Shown here: positions 1-7,629 of the stretch, one piece after another
Numbering within the stretch: the first letter of the stretch is position 1
Layout of the letters: every line of letters starts with the position of its first letter
DNA from: Comamonadaceae bacterium
Lineage (GTDB): Bacteria; Pseudomonadota; Gammaproteobacteria; Burkholderiales; Burkholderiaceae_C
NCBI GenBank assembly: GCA_947374705.1
Contig: CANCDA010000057.1
Location: 1-12,852, forward strand
Direction: 5' to 3'
Length of the DNA stretch: 12,852 bases
The notes under the pieces: model-generated
What the model was told of the DNA's origin: nothing
The model's input: only the letters and a program-made list of their open reading frames with translations
The model's database searches: none
Program-made: the position numbers and the translations under genes

Positions 1-1232
1 TGCAAGGCGATGTCGGCTCCGGCAAGACCGTGGTGGCCGCGCTGGCAGCTACCCTCTGCATTGACGCAGGCTGGCAGTGCGCCCTGATGGCCCCCACAGA
101 GATATTGGCCGACCAACACTTTCGCAAACTCGTGGGCTGGCTGGAGCCCTTGGGTATCAAAACCGCCTGGCTCACCGGCAGCCAGAAGAAAAAGGAACGC
201 ACGGCTATGCTGGCGCTCATTGAGAGCGGCGAGGCCGGGCTGGTGGTGGGCACGCACGCGGTGATTCAAGACCATGTGCAGTTCAAAAACCTGGCGCTGG
301 CCATCATTGACGAGCAGCACCGCTTTGGCGTGGCGCAGAGACTGGCCTTGCGCAGCAAAACGAACGACGATCAGCGCGAGCCGCATCTCCTCATGATGAC
401 GGCCACTCCCATTCCCCGCACCCTGGCCATGAGCTACTACGCCGATCTGGATGTCTCCACGCTGGACGAGCTGCCCCCAGGCCGCAGCCCCATCGTCACC
501 AAAGTGGTGTCCGAGCACCGGCGTAACGAGGTGATTGAACGCATCCGCGCGCAAATCGCCCAAGGGCGGCAGGTGTACTGGGTTTGCCCCTTGATCGAGG
601 AGAGTGAGGCGCTGGATTTGAGCAACGCCACGGCCACCCATGCCGAGCTAAGCGACGCCTTGCAAGGCGTGGTGCAGGCATGTGAGCCACTGAAAGTCGG
701 CCTGTTGCACTCCCGCATGCCGGTCGCCGACAAGCGCGAAGTCATGGCGCAATTCACCAGCGCTCAGATGGCCGTCTTGGTCAGCACCACAGTGATTGAA
801 GTCGGCGTGGATGTGCCCAACGCCTCACTGATGGTGATCGAACATGCCGAGCGTTTTGGGCTGTCTCAACTGCACCAACTTCGGGGTCGCGTTGGGCGAG
901 GTACGGCCGCATCCGCCTGCGTGCTGCTGTACTCCACCGGGGATGCGCCGCGCTTGGGCGAGATTGCCCGCGAACGCCTGCGCGCCATGGCCGACACTAA
1001 CGACGGATTCGAAATCGCCCGGCGCGACCTGGAGATTCGCGGCCCCGGTGAATTCTTGGGCGCACGCCAGTCGGGTGCCGCGCTGCTGCGCTTTGCCGAC
1101 CTGGCCACCGACAGCGCCCTGCTCGCCTGGGCCAAAGACGTCGCCCCGCTGATGCTGGAGAAATACCCCGAGTTAGCCCAAAAGCACATGGCCCGCTGGT
1201 TGGGCGGAAAGACCGATTTTTTGAAGGCTTGA
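1..1232 (+). CDS. recG: ATP-dependent DNA helicase RecG, C-terminal part (5' end outside window)
   Basis: RecG is a cytoplasmic superfamily 2 DNA translocase that remodels stalled replication forks and Holliday junctions. The reading frame is open from the left edge (first full codon at base 3), so about 409 C-terminal residues are visible of a family length near 690. The first visible residues form the Walker A motif QGDVGSGKT. Helicase motifs follow in order: APTEIL (Ia), VGTHAVI, the DEQH box (bases 309-320, RecG-type rather than DEAD), TATPIPRTLA (III), then the second RecA lobe with TTVIEVGVDVPNA (V) and QLRGRVGRG (VI). The C-terminal RecG segment with DLEIRGPGEFLG is also present, and the protein ends normally at a TGA. 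The N-terminal wedge domain lies upstream of the window. No hairpin terminator is obvious after the stop. The match to the well-known E. coli protein, judged from memory, is close throughout. Confidence 0.97.
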   Translation, partial: QGDVGSGKTVVAALAATLCIDAGWQCALMAPTEILADQHFRKLVGWLEPLGIKTAWLTGSQKKKERTAMLALIESGEAGLVVGTHAVIQDHVQFKNLALAIIDEQHRFGVAQRLALRSKTNDDQREPHLLMMTATPIPRTLAMSYYADLDVSTLDELPPGRSPIVTKVVSEHRRNEVIERIRAQIAQGRQVYWVCPLIEESEALDLSNATATHAELSDALQGVVQACEPLKVGLLHSRMPVADKREVMAQFTSAQMAVLVSTTVIEVGVDVPNASLMVIEHAERFGLSQLHQLRGRVGRGTAASACVLLYSTGDAPRLGEIARERLRAMADTNDGFEIARRDLEIRGPGEFLGARQSGAALLRFADLATDSALLAWAKDVAPLMLEKYPELAQKHMARWLGGKTDFLKA

Positions 1233-1280
1233 ACTCGCTGTTTCACACGATGCTTCAAACCAGCATTCAAACAATCCAAC

Positions 1281-1304
1281 TCATATATAAGACTGGATTA
1301 AAAT
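1281..1304 (+). promoter_or_regulatory. AT-rich candidate promoter upstream of icd
   Basis: The 135-base gap between recG and icd contains one AT-rich patch. It holds two possible -10 boxes, TATAAG at 1286-1291 and TAAAAT at 1299-1304. No -35 box close to TTGACA sits at the right spacing, so this is only the most likely promoter position. The rest of the gap is C-rich leader with no open frame. There is no clear Shine-Dalgarno sequence in front of the icd ATG, only a GAG about ten bases upstream. Confidence 0.25.
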
Positions 1305-1367
1305 CGCAGGCTGCTTACACCAGTTTCCCCATCACCCCCCTCTGTCACTCTACAAACGAGCCCCCAA

Positions 1368-3605
1368 ATGACCGCTGAAACTTCAAAAATCATTTACACG
1401 CTGACCGACGAAGCGCCCATGCTGGCCACCTATGCGTTTTTGCCCATCATCCGCACCTTTGCCGCGCCTGCGGGCATCAACGTGGAGTCGAGTGACATCT
1501 CCGTGGCGGCGCGCGTGTTGGGTGAGTTCCCCGAGTTTTTGACCGACGCACAAAAAGTGCCTGACAACCTGGCCGAGCTGGGTCGCCTGACGCTGCTGCC
1601 CGACACCAACATCATCAAGCTGCCCAACATCAGCGCCCCCGTCGCGCAGATGTTGGGCGTGATCAAAGAGCTGCAAGGCAAGGGCTACCAAATTCCCAAC
1701 CTGCCAGAAGACCCCAAAACCGATGCCGACAAGGCCATCCGCGCCCGCTATTCCAAGTGCATGGGCAGTGCCGTCAACCCGGTGCTGCGTGAAGGCAACT
1801 CTGACCGCCGCGCCCCACTGGCCGTGAAGAACTACGCGCGTAAAAACCCGCACAGCATGGGCAAGTGGAGCATGGCCTCGCGTTCGCACGTGGCCCACAT
1901 GACACACGGTGACTTCTACCATGGCGAAAAGTCCATGACGCTGGATAAGGCGCGTGATGTGCGCATGGAGCTGGTCACAGCCAGCGGCAAGACCCTGGTC
2001 CTCAAGCCCAAGCTGTCACTGCTGGCGGGCGAGATCATTGACAGCATGTTCATGAGCAAGAAGGCGCTGTGCGACTTCTACGAAGAGCAGTTTGCCGATG
2101 CGCGCGACACCGGTGTGCTGCTCTCACTGCACGTCAAGGCGACGATGATGAAGGTCTCGCACCCCATCGTGTTCGGCCACGCCGTGAAGATTTTTTACAA
2201 AGACGCGTTCACCAAGCACGCCAAGCTGTTTGAAGAGCTGGGCGTGAACGTCAACAACGGCATGGTCAATCTGTACGAAAAGTTGGAGACGCTGCCCACC
2301 TATTTGCGCGAAGAAGTGATTCGTGATCTGCACGCCTGCCACGAGCACCGCCCCGCGCTGGCGATGGTGGATTCGGTCAAGGGCATCTCCAACCTGCACG
2401 CCCCTAACGACGTGATTGTGGACGCGTCCATGCCCGCCATGATCCGCATTGGCGGCAAGATGTGGGGCGCCGATGGCAAGCCCAAAGACACCAAAGCCGT
2501 GATCCCCGAGAGCACCTTTGCCCGCATCTACCAAGAAGTCATCAATTTCTGCAAGACCAACGGTAACTTTGACCCCGTCACCATGGGCACCGTGCCCAAC
2601 GTGGGTCTGATGGCGCAGCAGGCCGAAGAGTACGGCTCGCACGACAAGACCTTTGAAGTGCCCGAAGCGGGCGTGGCCAACGTCGTGGACATCGCCACCG
2701 GCGAAGTGCTGCTGAGCCAGAACGTGGAAGCCGGCGACATTTGGCGCATGTGCCAGGTCAAAGACGCGCCGATTCGTGACTGGGTCAAGCTGGCCGTCAC
2801 GCGGGCGCGCAACTCCGGCATGCCCGCCATCTTCTGGCTGGACCCGTACCGCCCGCATGAGGCTGAAGTGATCAAGAAGGTCGAGACCTACCTGAAGGAC
2901 CATGACACCACCGGTTTGGACATTCAGATCATGTCGCAGGTACGTGCCATGCGCTTCACGCTGGAGCGCGTCATTCGCGGGCTGGACACGATCTCGGTCA
3001 CCGGCAACATCCTGCGTGACTATTTGACCGACCTGTTCCCCATCATGGAGCTGGGCACCAGCGCCAAGATGCTGTCCATCGTCCCGCTGATGGCCGGTGG
3101 TGGCTTGTACGAGACGGGTGCCGGTGGCTCTGCGCCCAAGCACGTGCAGCAGTTGGTGGAAGAAAACCATTTGCGCTGGGATTCGCTGGGTGAGTTCATG
3201 GCCCTGGCCGTGTCGATTGAAGATTTGGGCATCAAAACCGGCAACAACAAGGCCAAAATCCTGGCCAAAACGCTGGACGCCGCCACCGGCAAGCTGCTGG
3301 AAACCAACAAAGGCCCCTCCACCAAGACCGGCCAGTTGGACAACCGGGGCAGTCAGTTCTACCTCGCCATGTACTGGGCCCAAGCCCTGGCCGCGCAGAC
3401 GGAAGACACCGACTTGCAAGCCAAGTTTGCCCCGCTGGCCAAGGCCTTGACCGAGAACGAAAAGAAGATCACCGAAGAGATGATCGCTGTGCAGGGCAAG
3501 CCAGTGGACATTGGTGGTTACTTCAAGCTTGACCCGGCAAAAGCCAGCGCTGTGATGCGCCCTAGCGCCACGTTCAATGCGATTCTGGAAAGCGTTAAGG
3601 CTTGA
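1368..3605 (+). CDS. icd: Monomeric NADP-dependent isocitrate dehydrogenase
   Basis: This enzyme oxidatively decarboxylates isocitrate to 2-oxoglutarate with NADP+ and Mg2+/Mn2+ in the TCA cycle. At 745 residues it is the large monomeric type, about the length of the Azotobacter vinelandii enzyme (about 741), and unrelated in sequence layout to the 45-kDa dimeric Icd. Residues known from that structure can be placed by recall. The isocitrate loop GSAVNPVLREGNSDRR spans residues 133-148, with S134, N137, R141 and R147. The catalytic pair is K257 (in HVKATMMK) and Y422 (in EEYGSHDK). Metal-binding acids are D352, D551 and D555, and H592 and R603 lie in the NADP region (GAGGSAPKH, LRWDSLGEF). 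All are conserved, so the enzyme should be active. The ATG at 1368 gives the family-typical N-terminus KIIYTLTDEAPMLATY. The gene is flanked by intergenic gaps and is probably transcribed alone. The long antisense open frame is a GC-rich shadow. Confidence 0.98.
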   Translation: MTAETSKIIYTLTDEAPMLATYAFLPIIRTFAAPAGINVESSDISVAARVLGEFPEFLTDAQKVPDNLAELGRLTLLPDTNIIKLPNISAPVAQMLGVIKELQGKGYQIPNLPEDPKTDADKAIRARYSKCMGSAVNPVLREGNSDRRAPLAVKNYARKNPHSMGKWSMASRSHVAHMTHGDFYHGEKSMTLDKARDVRMELVTASGKTLVLKPKLSLLAGEIIDSMFMSKKALCDFYEEQFADARDTGVLLSLHVKATMMKVSHPIVFGHAVKIFYKDAFTKHAKLFEELGVNVNNGMVNLYEKLETLPTYLREEVIRDLHACHEHRPALAMVDSVKGISNLHAPNDVIVDASMPAMIRIGGKMWGADGKPKDTKAVIPESTFARIYQEVINFCKTNGNFDPVTMGTVPNVGLMAQQAEEYGSHDKTFEVPEAGVANVVDIATGEVLLSQNVEAGDIWRMCQVKDAPIRDWVKLAVTRARNSGMPAIFWLDPYRPHEAEVIKKVETYLKDHDTTGLDIQIMSQVRAMRFTLERVIRGLDTISVTGNILRDYLTDLFPIMELGTSAKMLSIVPLMAGGGLYETGAGGSAPKHVQQLVEENHLRWDSLGEFMALAVSIEDLGIKTGNNKAKILAKTLDAATGKLLETNKGPSTKTGQLDNRGSQFYLAMYWAQALAAQTEDTDLQAKFAPLAKALTENEKKITEEMIAVQGKPVDIGGYFKLDPAKASAVMRPSATFNAILESVKA

Positions 3606-3637
3606 TGTTTCAAGACTAGGCTGGCTTAACAAAAGCC

Positions 3638-3671
3638 GTCAAACAGCGTCAAGTCAAACACGGTGTTTGAC
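3638..3671. repeat. Perfect inverted repeat plus a direct-repeat copy between convergent genes
   Basis: GTCAAACAC at 3653-3661 and GTGTTTGAC at 3663-3671 form a perfect 9-base-arm palindrome around a single G. A second copy of the left arm, GTCAAACA, lies 15 bases upstream at 3638-3645, so the right arm could pair with either copy. The repeat sits in the 98-base gap between the convergent ends of icd and the Bug receptor gene. It could form a cruciform or RNA hairpin acting as a transcription end for both genes, or be a protein site. There is no adjacent T-tract in the plus direction. In the minus direction a TTTTGTT run lies about 20 bases past the hairpin, too far for a classical intrinsic terminator. 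Confidence 0.55.
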
Positions 3672-3703
3672 AATCGCTCACTGAACCCCATGAACCCTGC
3701 CAT

Positions 3704-4681
3704 CTATTCCGGCAACAACCCAATCTCCTTCACCGCAGCACTCCAGCGCTCGTGCTCCTGGTTCAAGAAACTGCCGAGGGCTTCGGGTCCACCCAGCGGC
3801 TCGGCGATGGGGCCGATGGTCAAGATGCGCTGCGCGGTGTCGGCATCCGCCAGCAAGGTGTTCAGCTCTTTGTTCATGCGCGAAATCACAGGCGCGGGGG
3901 TGCCTGCCGGGGCCATCAGCGCAAACCAGCCGACCATCTCAAAGCCGGGCAAGAGTTCGGCCAGCGCGGGCACTTGCTCCCAACCCGCCACGCGTTTGGC
4001 ACTGGTCACGGCAAGCAAACGCAAGCGGCCTTGGCGCACCAGCGCGGCGGTGGAGGCCAGATCGGCCACCACGGCATCAGCATGGCCGCCGATCACGTCT
4101 TGCACCGAGACACCGACCGAGGCGTAAGACACCAGGTTGGCCGTCATCTGGGTGCGGGCGTTGATCAGGCGCGCGATGATGCCGCCAAAGGTGCGCGGGC
4201 CTTCGTTGGCCAGCGACAGCTTGCCGGGTTCGGCTTTGGCGCGTGCGATCAGGTCACCCATGGACGCGATGGGCGACTCGGCTTTGACCAGCACGGCAAA
4301 CGGACTCTTGGCGACAAAGGCCACGGGTACAAAGTCTTTTTGCGGATCGTAGGGCAGGGTCTTGAACAAATGCTTGTTGGTGACCAGCGCCGCCGTGGTG
4401 GCAAAGTAAAAGCTGTAGCCATCCGGCGCGGCACGGGCGGCGGCTTGTGCGCCGATGACGTTTTGCCCGCCGGGCTTGTTCTCAATCACCAGCGCCTGCC
4501 CCAGCGGCTTGGCTAGGCGTTCACCCAGCAGGCGTGCCACGTTGTCGGGTCCGGAGCCGGGGGGTTGCGACAAGATCAGTTTGACGGGTTTGTCTGGCCA
4601 AGCGGTGGGGCTTTGCGCCCACAGTGTGTTGGCCAGCAAGGCCAGCAAGCCCAATGAAATAACAGTGCGGCGCAGCGACAT
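3704..4681 (-). CDS. Bug/TctC-family tripartite tricarboxylate transporter substrate-binding protein
   Basis: Periplasmic solute receptor of the Bug family, which is greatly expanded in Bordetella and Comamonadaceae. Members bind carboxylates or other small organic molecules and deliver them to TctA/TctB-type membrane proteins, or act as sensors. The 325-residue product is typical in length. It starts with a Sec signal peptide (MSLRRT, then a Leu-rich core, cleavage likely after WAQ near residue 23). The mature start WPDKPVKLILSQPPGSGPDN is the usual first strand and ligand loop, followed by VIENKPGGQNVIGA and the ANEGPRTFGG loop. The start is supported by AAGGAG at 4688-4693 with six-base spacing. 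No tctA or tctB is in the window, so this is an orphan receptor. It is divergent from the acyl-CoA dehydrogenase gene, which may hint at a shared substrate pathway. The ligand cannot be read from sequence. Confidence 0.93.
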   Translation of the reverse strand: MSLRRTVISLGLLALLANTLWAQSPTAWPDKPVKLILSQPPGSGPDNVARLLGERLAKPLGQALVIENKPGGQNVIGAQAAARAAPDGYSFYFATTAALVTNKHLFKTLPYDPQKDFVPVAFVAKSPFAVLVKAESPIASMGDLIARAKAEPGKLSLANEGPRTFGGIIARLINARTQMTANLVSYASVGVSVQDVIGGHADAVVADLASTAALVRQGRLRLLAVTSAKRVAGWEQVPALAELLPGFEMVGWFALMAPAGTPAPVISRMNKELNTLLADADTAQRILTIGPIAEPLGGPEALGSFLNQEHERWSAAVKEIGLLPE

Positions 4682-4706
4682 CGTGAACTCCTTTGTGTTG
4701 ACTCAA

Positions 4707-4735
4707 ATCATAAGGGCTTAGTCTCAAGGTGTGAG
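4707..4735 (-). promoter_or_regulatory. Candidate promoter of the Bug receptor gene in the divergent intergenic region
   Basis: Read on the minus strand, CTCACA (4730-4735) and TATGAT (4707-4712) are separated by 17 bases. They match the sigma-70 consensus at 4/6 and 5/6. Transcription would begin near 4700, just upstream of the ribosome site at 4688-4693. On the plus strand the same 130-base gap has TTGACT at 4698-4703, but only a poor -10 (TAGTCT, 15-base spacing) for the acyl-CoA dehydrogenase gene. I see no clear regulator palindrome here. Confidence 0.3.
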
Positions 4736-4811
4736 CTGGCCGTCCTCAACAGTTGTGTACCATTGCCGCAAGCCGTCAACCCGCTCTACTCTACCGACCA
4801 AAGGACACGCC

Positions 4812-6047
<1,236 letters not shown>

Positions 6048-6097
6048 ACGCACCTCAACGCTCAGTAGGTGAAAATACCAGTCATTGCTGACTTAAT

Positions 6098-6116
6098 TGA
6101 GCGTAATCTACGCTCA
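6098..6116. promoter_or_regulatory. Palindrome overlapping the lysR-type gene start
   Basis: TGAGCGT at 6098-6104 and ACGCTCA at 6110-6116 are perfect 7-base arms around AATCT. The last A of the right arm is the first base of the ATG start codon. A possible -10 box, TAATCT (6104-6109), lies inside it. This is a natural place for autoregulation by the LysR-type protein. However, the palindrome does not contain a canonical T-N11-A box, and a repeat of this size is not rare by chance in 12.8 kb. Confidence 0.4.
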
Positions 6117-7039
6117 TGGACAAACTAAAACAGCTCGAATCATTCGTTTCGGTGGCGACCAAAGGCAGTTTGACGGCGGCCGCCAATGCCGAAGGCGTGG
6201 CGCCGGCCATCATGGGGCGGCGTCTGGATGCGCTAGAGGAGCGACTCGGGGTCAAGCTGCTCATGCGCACCACGCGGCGCATCACGCTCACGCATGAGGG
6301 CAGTGCTTTTTTAGAAGATTGTCAGCGCTTGCTTACAGACTTCGCCAATGCGGAAGCCAGTGTGTCGGCTGGTGGTGTCAAGGCCAGTGGCTATTTGCGC
6401 ATCACGGCGCCGGCGGGTTTTGGGCGTCGGCATGTGGCGCCGCTAGTGCCGCAGTTTCGCGAGCTGCATGCGGATGTCACGATCTCCCTCAACCTAAGCG
6501 ACCGCGTGATGGACATTGCAGGCGAGGGTTTTGATTGCGCCGTGCGCGTGGGCGACATGCCGGACTCGTCCCTGGTCAGCGTGCGCTTGGCCGACAACCG
6601 CCGATTGTGTGTGGCCACGCCCAAATACCTCAAGCAACACGGCACACCTGAGAAGCCGCAAGACCTGGCGAATTTCGATTGCCTGGTGCTGTCCAGTGAT
6701 GCGTCGCAAACGCGGGGCTGGGCTTTCAAAATGCCCGCCGATCAGGGCGGTGAGGTGATGCACTTCAAACCGCATGGCCCCATGGACTGCTCAGACGGGC
6801 AGGTGCTGCACGAATGGTGTCTGGCGGGTTATGGCATTGCCTGGCGTAGCACCTGGGAGGTGCAGGCCGACATCAAGGCGGGGCTGCTGGTACCGGTGTT
6901 GGAAGACTATGCTTCGCCCGCCAATGGCATTTACGCGGTGTTCCCCCAGCGCAAGCACTTAGCCCTGCGGGTGCGCTTGTGGGTGGACTTTCTCAAGCAC
7001 CACTACAGCCAGAGTGAATTCTGGCAGGCACAGCTCTGA
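6116..7039 (+). CDS. LysR-family transcriptional regulator (CrgA/AaeR-like)
   Basis: A 307-residue LysR-type regulator of standard length. The N-terminal winged helix-turn-helix covers about residues 1-60 (FVSVATKGSLTAAANAEGVA, then GRRLDALEERLGVKLLMRTT). It is followed by the linker helix and, from about residue 90 (GYLRITAPAGFGRRHVAPLV), the periplasmic-binding-protein-like effector domain. GEGFDCAVRVGDMPDSSLV and LCVATPKYL are typical of the subgroup containing CrgA and AaeR, whose ligands are often aromatic or other organic acids. The gene is 68 bases downstream of, and in the same direction as, the acyl-CoA dehydrogenase gene, so that gene is a likely target. No Shine-Dalgarno sequence precedes the ATG, and the possible -10 box ends only six bases before it, so translation may be leaderless. 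The effector and targets are unknown. A strong hairpin follows the stop. Confidence 0.93.
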   Translation: MDKLKQLESFVSVATKGSLTAAANAEGVAPAIMGRRLDALEERLGVKLLMRTTRRITLTHEGSAFLEDCQRLLTDFANAEASVSAGGVKASGYLRITAPAGFGRRHVAPLVPQFRELHADVTISLNLSDRVMDIAGEGFDCAVRVGDMPDSSLVSVRLADNRRLCVATPKYLKQHGTPEKPQDLANFDCLVLSSDASQTRGWAFKMPADQGGEVMHFKPHGPMDCSDGQVLHEWCLAGYGIAWRSTWEVQADIKAGLLVPVLEDYASPANGIYAVFPQRKHLALRVRLWVDFLKHHYSQSEFWQAQL

Positions 7040-7063
7040 GGCGTTGCGCTCGTGGGCAGGCCA

Positions 7064-7103
7064 AAGAAAACCCCGTCAGTTTTCACTGAGCGGGGTTTTC
7101 TTC
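7064..7103. terminator. Bidirectional intrinsic terminator
   Basis: A perfect 12-base stem (left arm 7064-7075, right arm 7091-7102) has a CCCCG/CGGGG core flanked by AAGAAAA on the left and TTTTCTT on the right. An inner TCAGT/ACTGA pairing (7076-7080 with 7085-7089) extends it past a single bulged G at 7090, leaving a four-base loop. The A-rich left arm and T-rich right arm provide a U-tract in both directions. The hairpin begins 25 bases after the LysR gene stop and 43 bases beyond the stop of the convergent psiF-like gene, so it should end both transcripts. Confidence 0.92.
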
Positions 7104-7145
7104 AAGCGGCGGTGGCTGCTTGAGCCAGTTCAAAGGGCGCTGAGC

Positions 7146-7514
7146 TTACTTCTTGGCTGCGGGCACAGCGGGGGTTGCCGGGGCAGCAGGTGTGGCGGGC
7201 GTTGCAGGCGCAGCAGCAGCAGGGGCTTTCTCGTCAGCCATGCACTTCTTCATGTGGCTGCTCTTGGCAGCACCGGCCAGCTTCTTGTCAGCGGCTGATT
7301 TCTCGCAGGCGGGGCTGGTGGCGGCAGCTGCGGGCTTGGCGCTCAGGCAGGACTTCATGAACGCTTTGCGGTCATCACCTTTCTTCTCGCCCGCTTCCTT
7401 GTTGCAGGTGCCCATCTTGCTTTGCTGCGCGGTGGCGGCTTTGTCATCGGCGGCGTGCGCAGCGCCCAGGGAGAGTGACAGACCCAGGGCCAAAATTGCG
7501 ATCAGTTTGTTCAT
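7146..7514 (-). CDS. Secreted PsiF-repeat protein with Ala/Pro-rich tail
   Basis: A 122-residue small exported protein. The start at 7514 is set by GAGGA (7521-7525 on the plus strand) with six-base spacing and by the signal peptide MNKLIAILALGLSLSLGAAHA, cleaved near residue 21. The same frame stays open far upstream into argS, but that part is a shadow. The mature protein has two copies of the PsiF repeat: MGTCNKEAGEKKGDDRKAFMKSCL (34-57) and a second from PAC to CM (68-92). Each has two Cys (C37/C56, C70/C91), which probably pair in the periplasm. E. coli PsiF is induced by phosphate starvation, but its molecular role is not known. The last 25 residues are an Ala/Pro/Thr low-complexity tail ending KK. 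I see no complete Pho box upstream, so phosphate control is not supported here. The gene is divergent from argS. Confidence 0.85.
   Translation of the reverse strand: MNKLIAILALGLSLSLGAAHAADDKAATAQQSKMGTCNKEAGEKKGDDRKAFMKSCLSAKPAAAATSPACEKSAADKKLAGAAKSSHMKKCMADEKAPAAAAPATPATPAAPATPAVPAAKK
7152..7226. repeat. Low-complexity GC-rich tract encoding the Ala/Pro/Thr tail
   Basis: Imperfect tandem units of roughly 9-12 bases (variants of GCGGGCGTTGC / GCCGGGG / GGCGCAGCA) encode the PAT-PAA-PAV tail of the PsiF-like protein. The tract lies wholly inside the coding sequence near its 3' end. Such tracts often vary in length between strains, but no variation can be seen from one sequence. Confidence 0.5.
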
Positions 7515-7629
7515 GTTGATTCCTCGATTCAGTGGGTTGAAGTTAATAAATGACACGGAGCGAAGCAAGCATACAACGCTGCCACTCCCCAACCGGATGA
7601 CAAGCGCTTCCCCGTAAAATCGCTTCCCT

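Noticed and set aside
2124..3632. 502-codon open frame antisense to icd
   Set aside because: It lies fully opposite a clearly functional enzyme gene; its His/Gln/Val-rich, motif-free translation is what GC-biased codons produce on the other strand.
3752..4516. 254-codon plus-strand frame opposite the Bug receptor gene
   Set aside because: The minus-strand frame encodes a complete Bug family protein with a signal peptide; the plus frame is Gly/Gln/His-rich shadow sequence.
4731..4811. Upstream GTG start for the acyl-CoA dehydrogenase
   Set aside because: The extra 27 residues do not resemble the family and lack a ribosome site, whereas the GTG at 4812 has AAAGGA at ideal distance.
7539..7556. 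Possible Pho box upstream of the psiF-like gene
   Set aside because: Only the half-site GTGTCAT (minus strand) is close to consensus; the second half does not match at the needed distance on either side.
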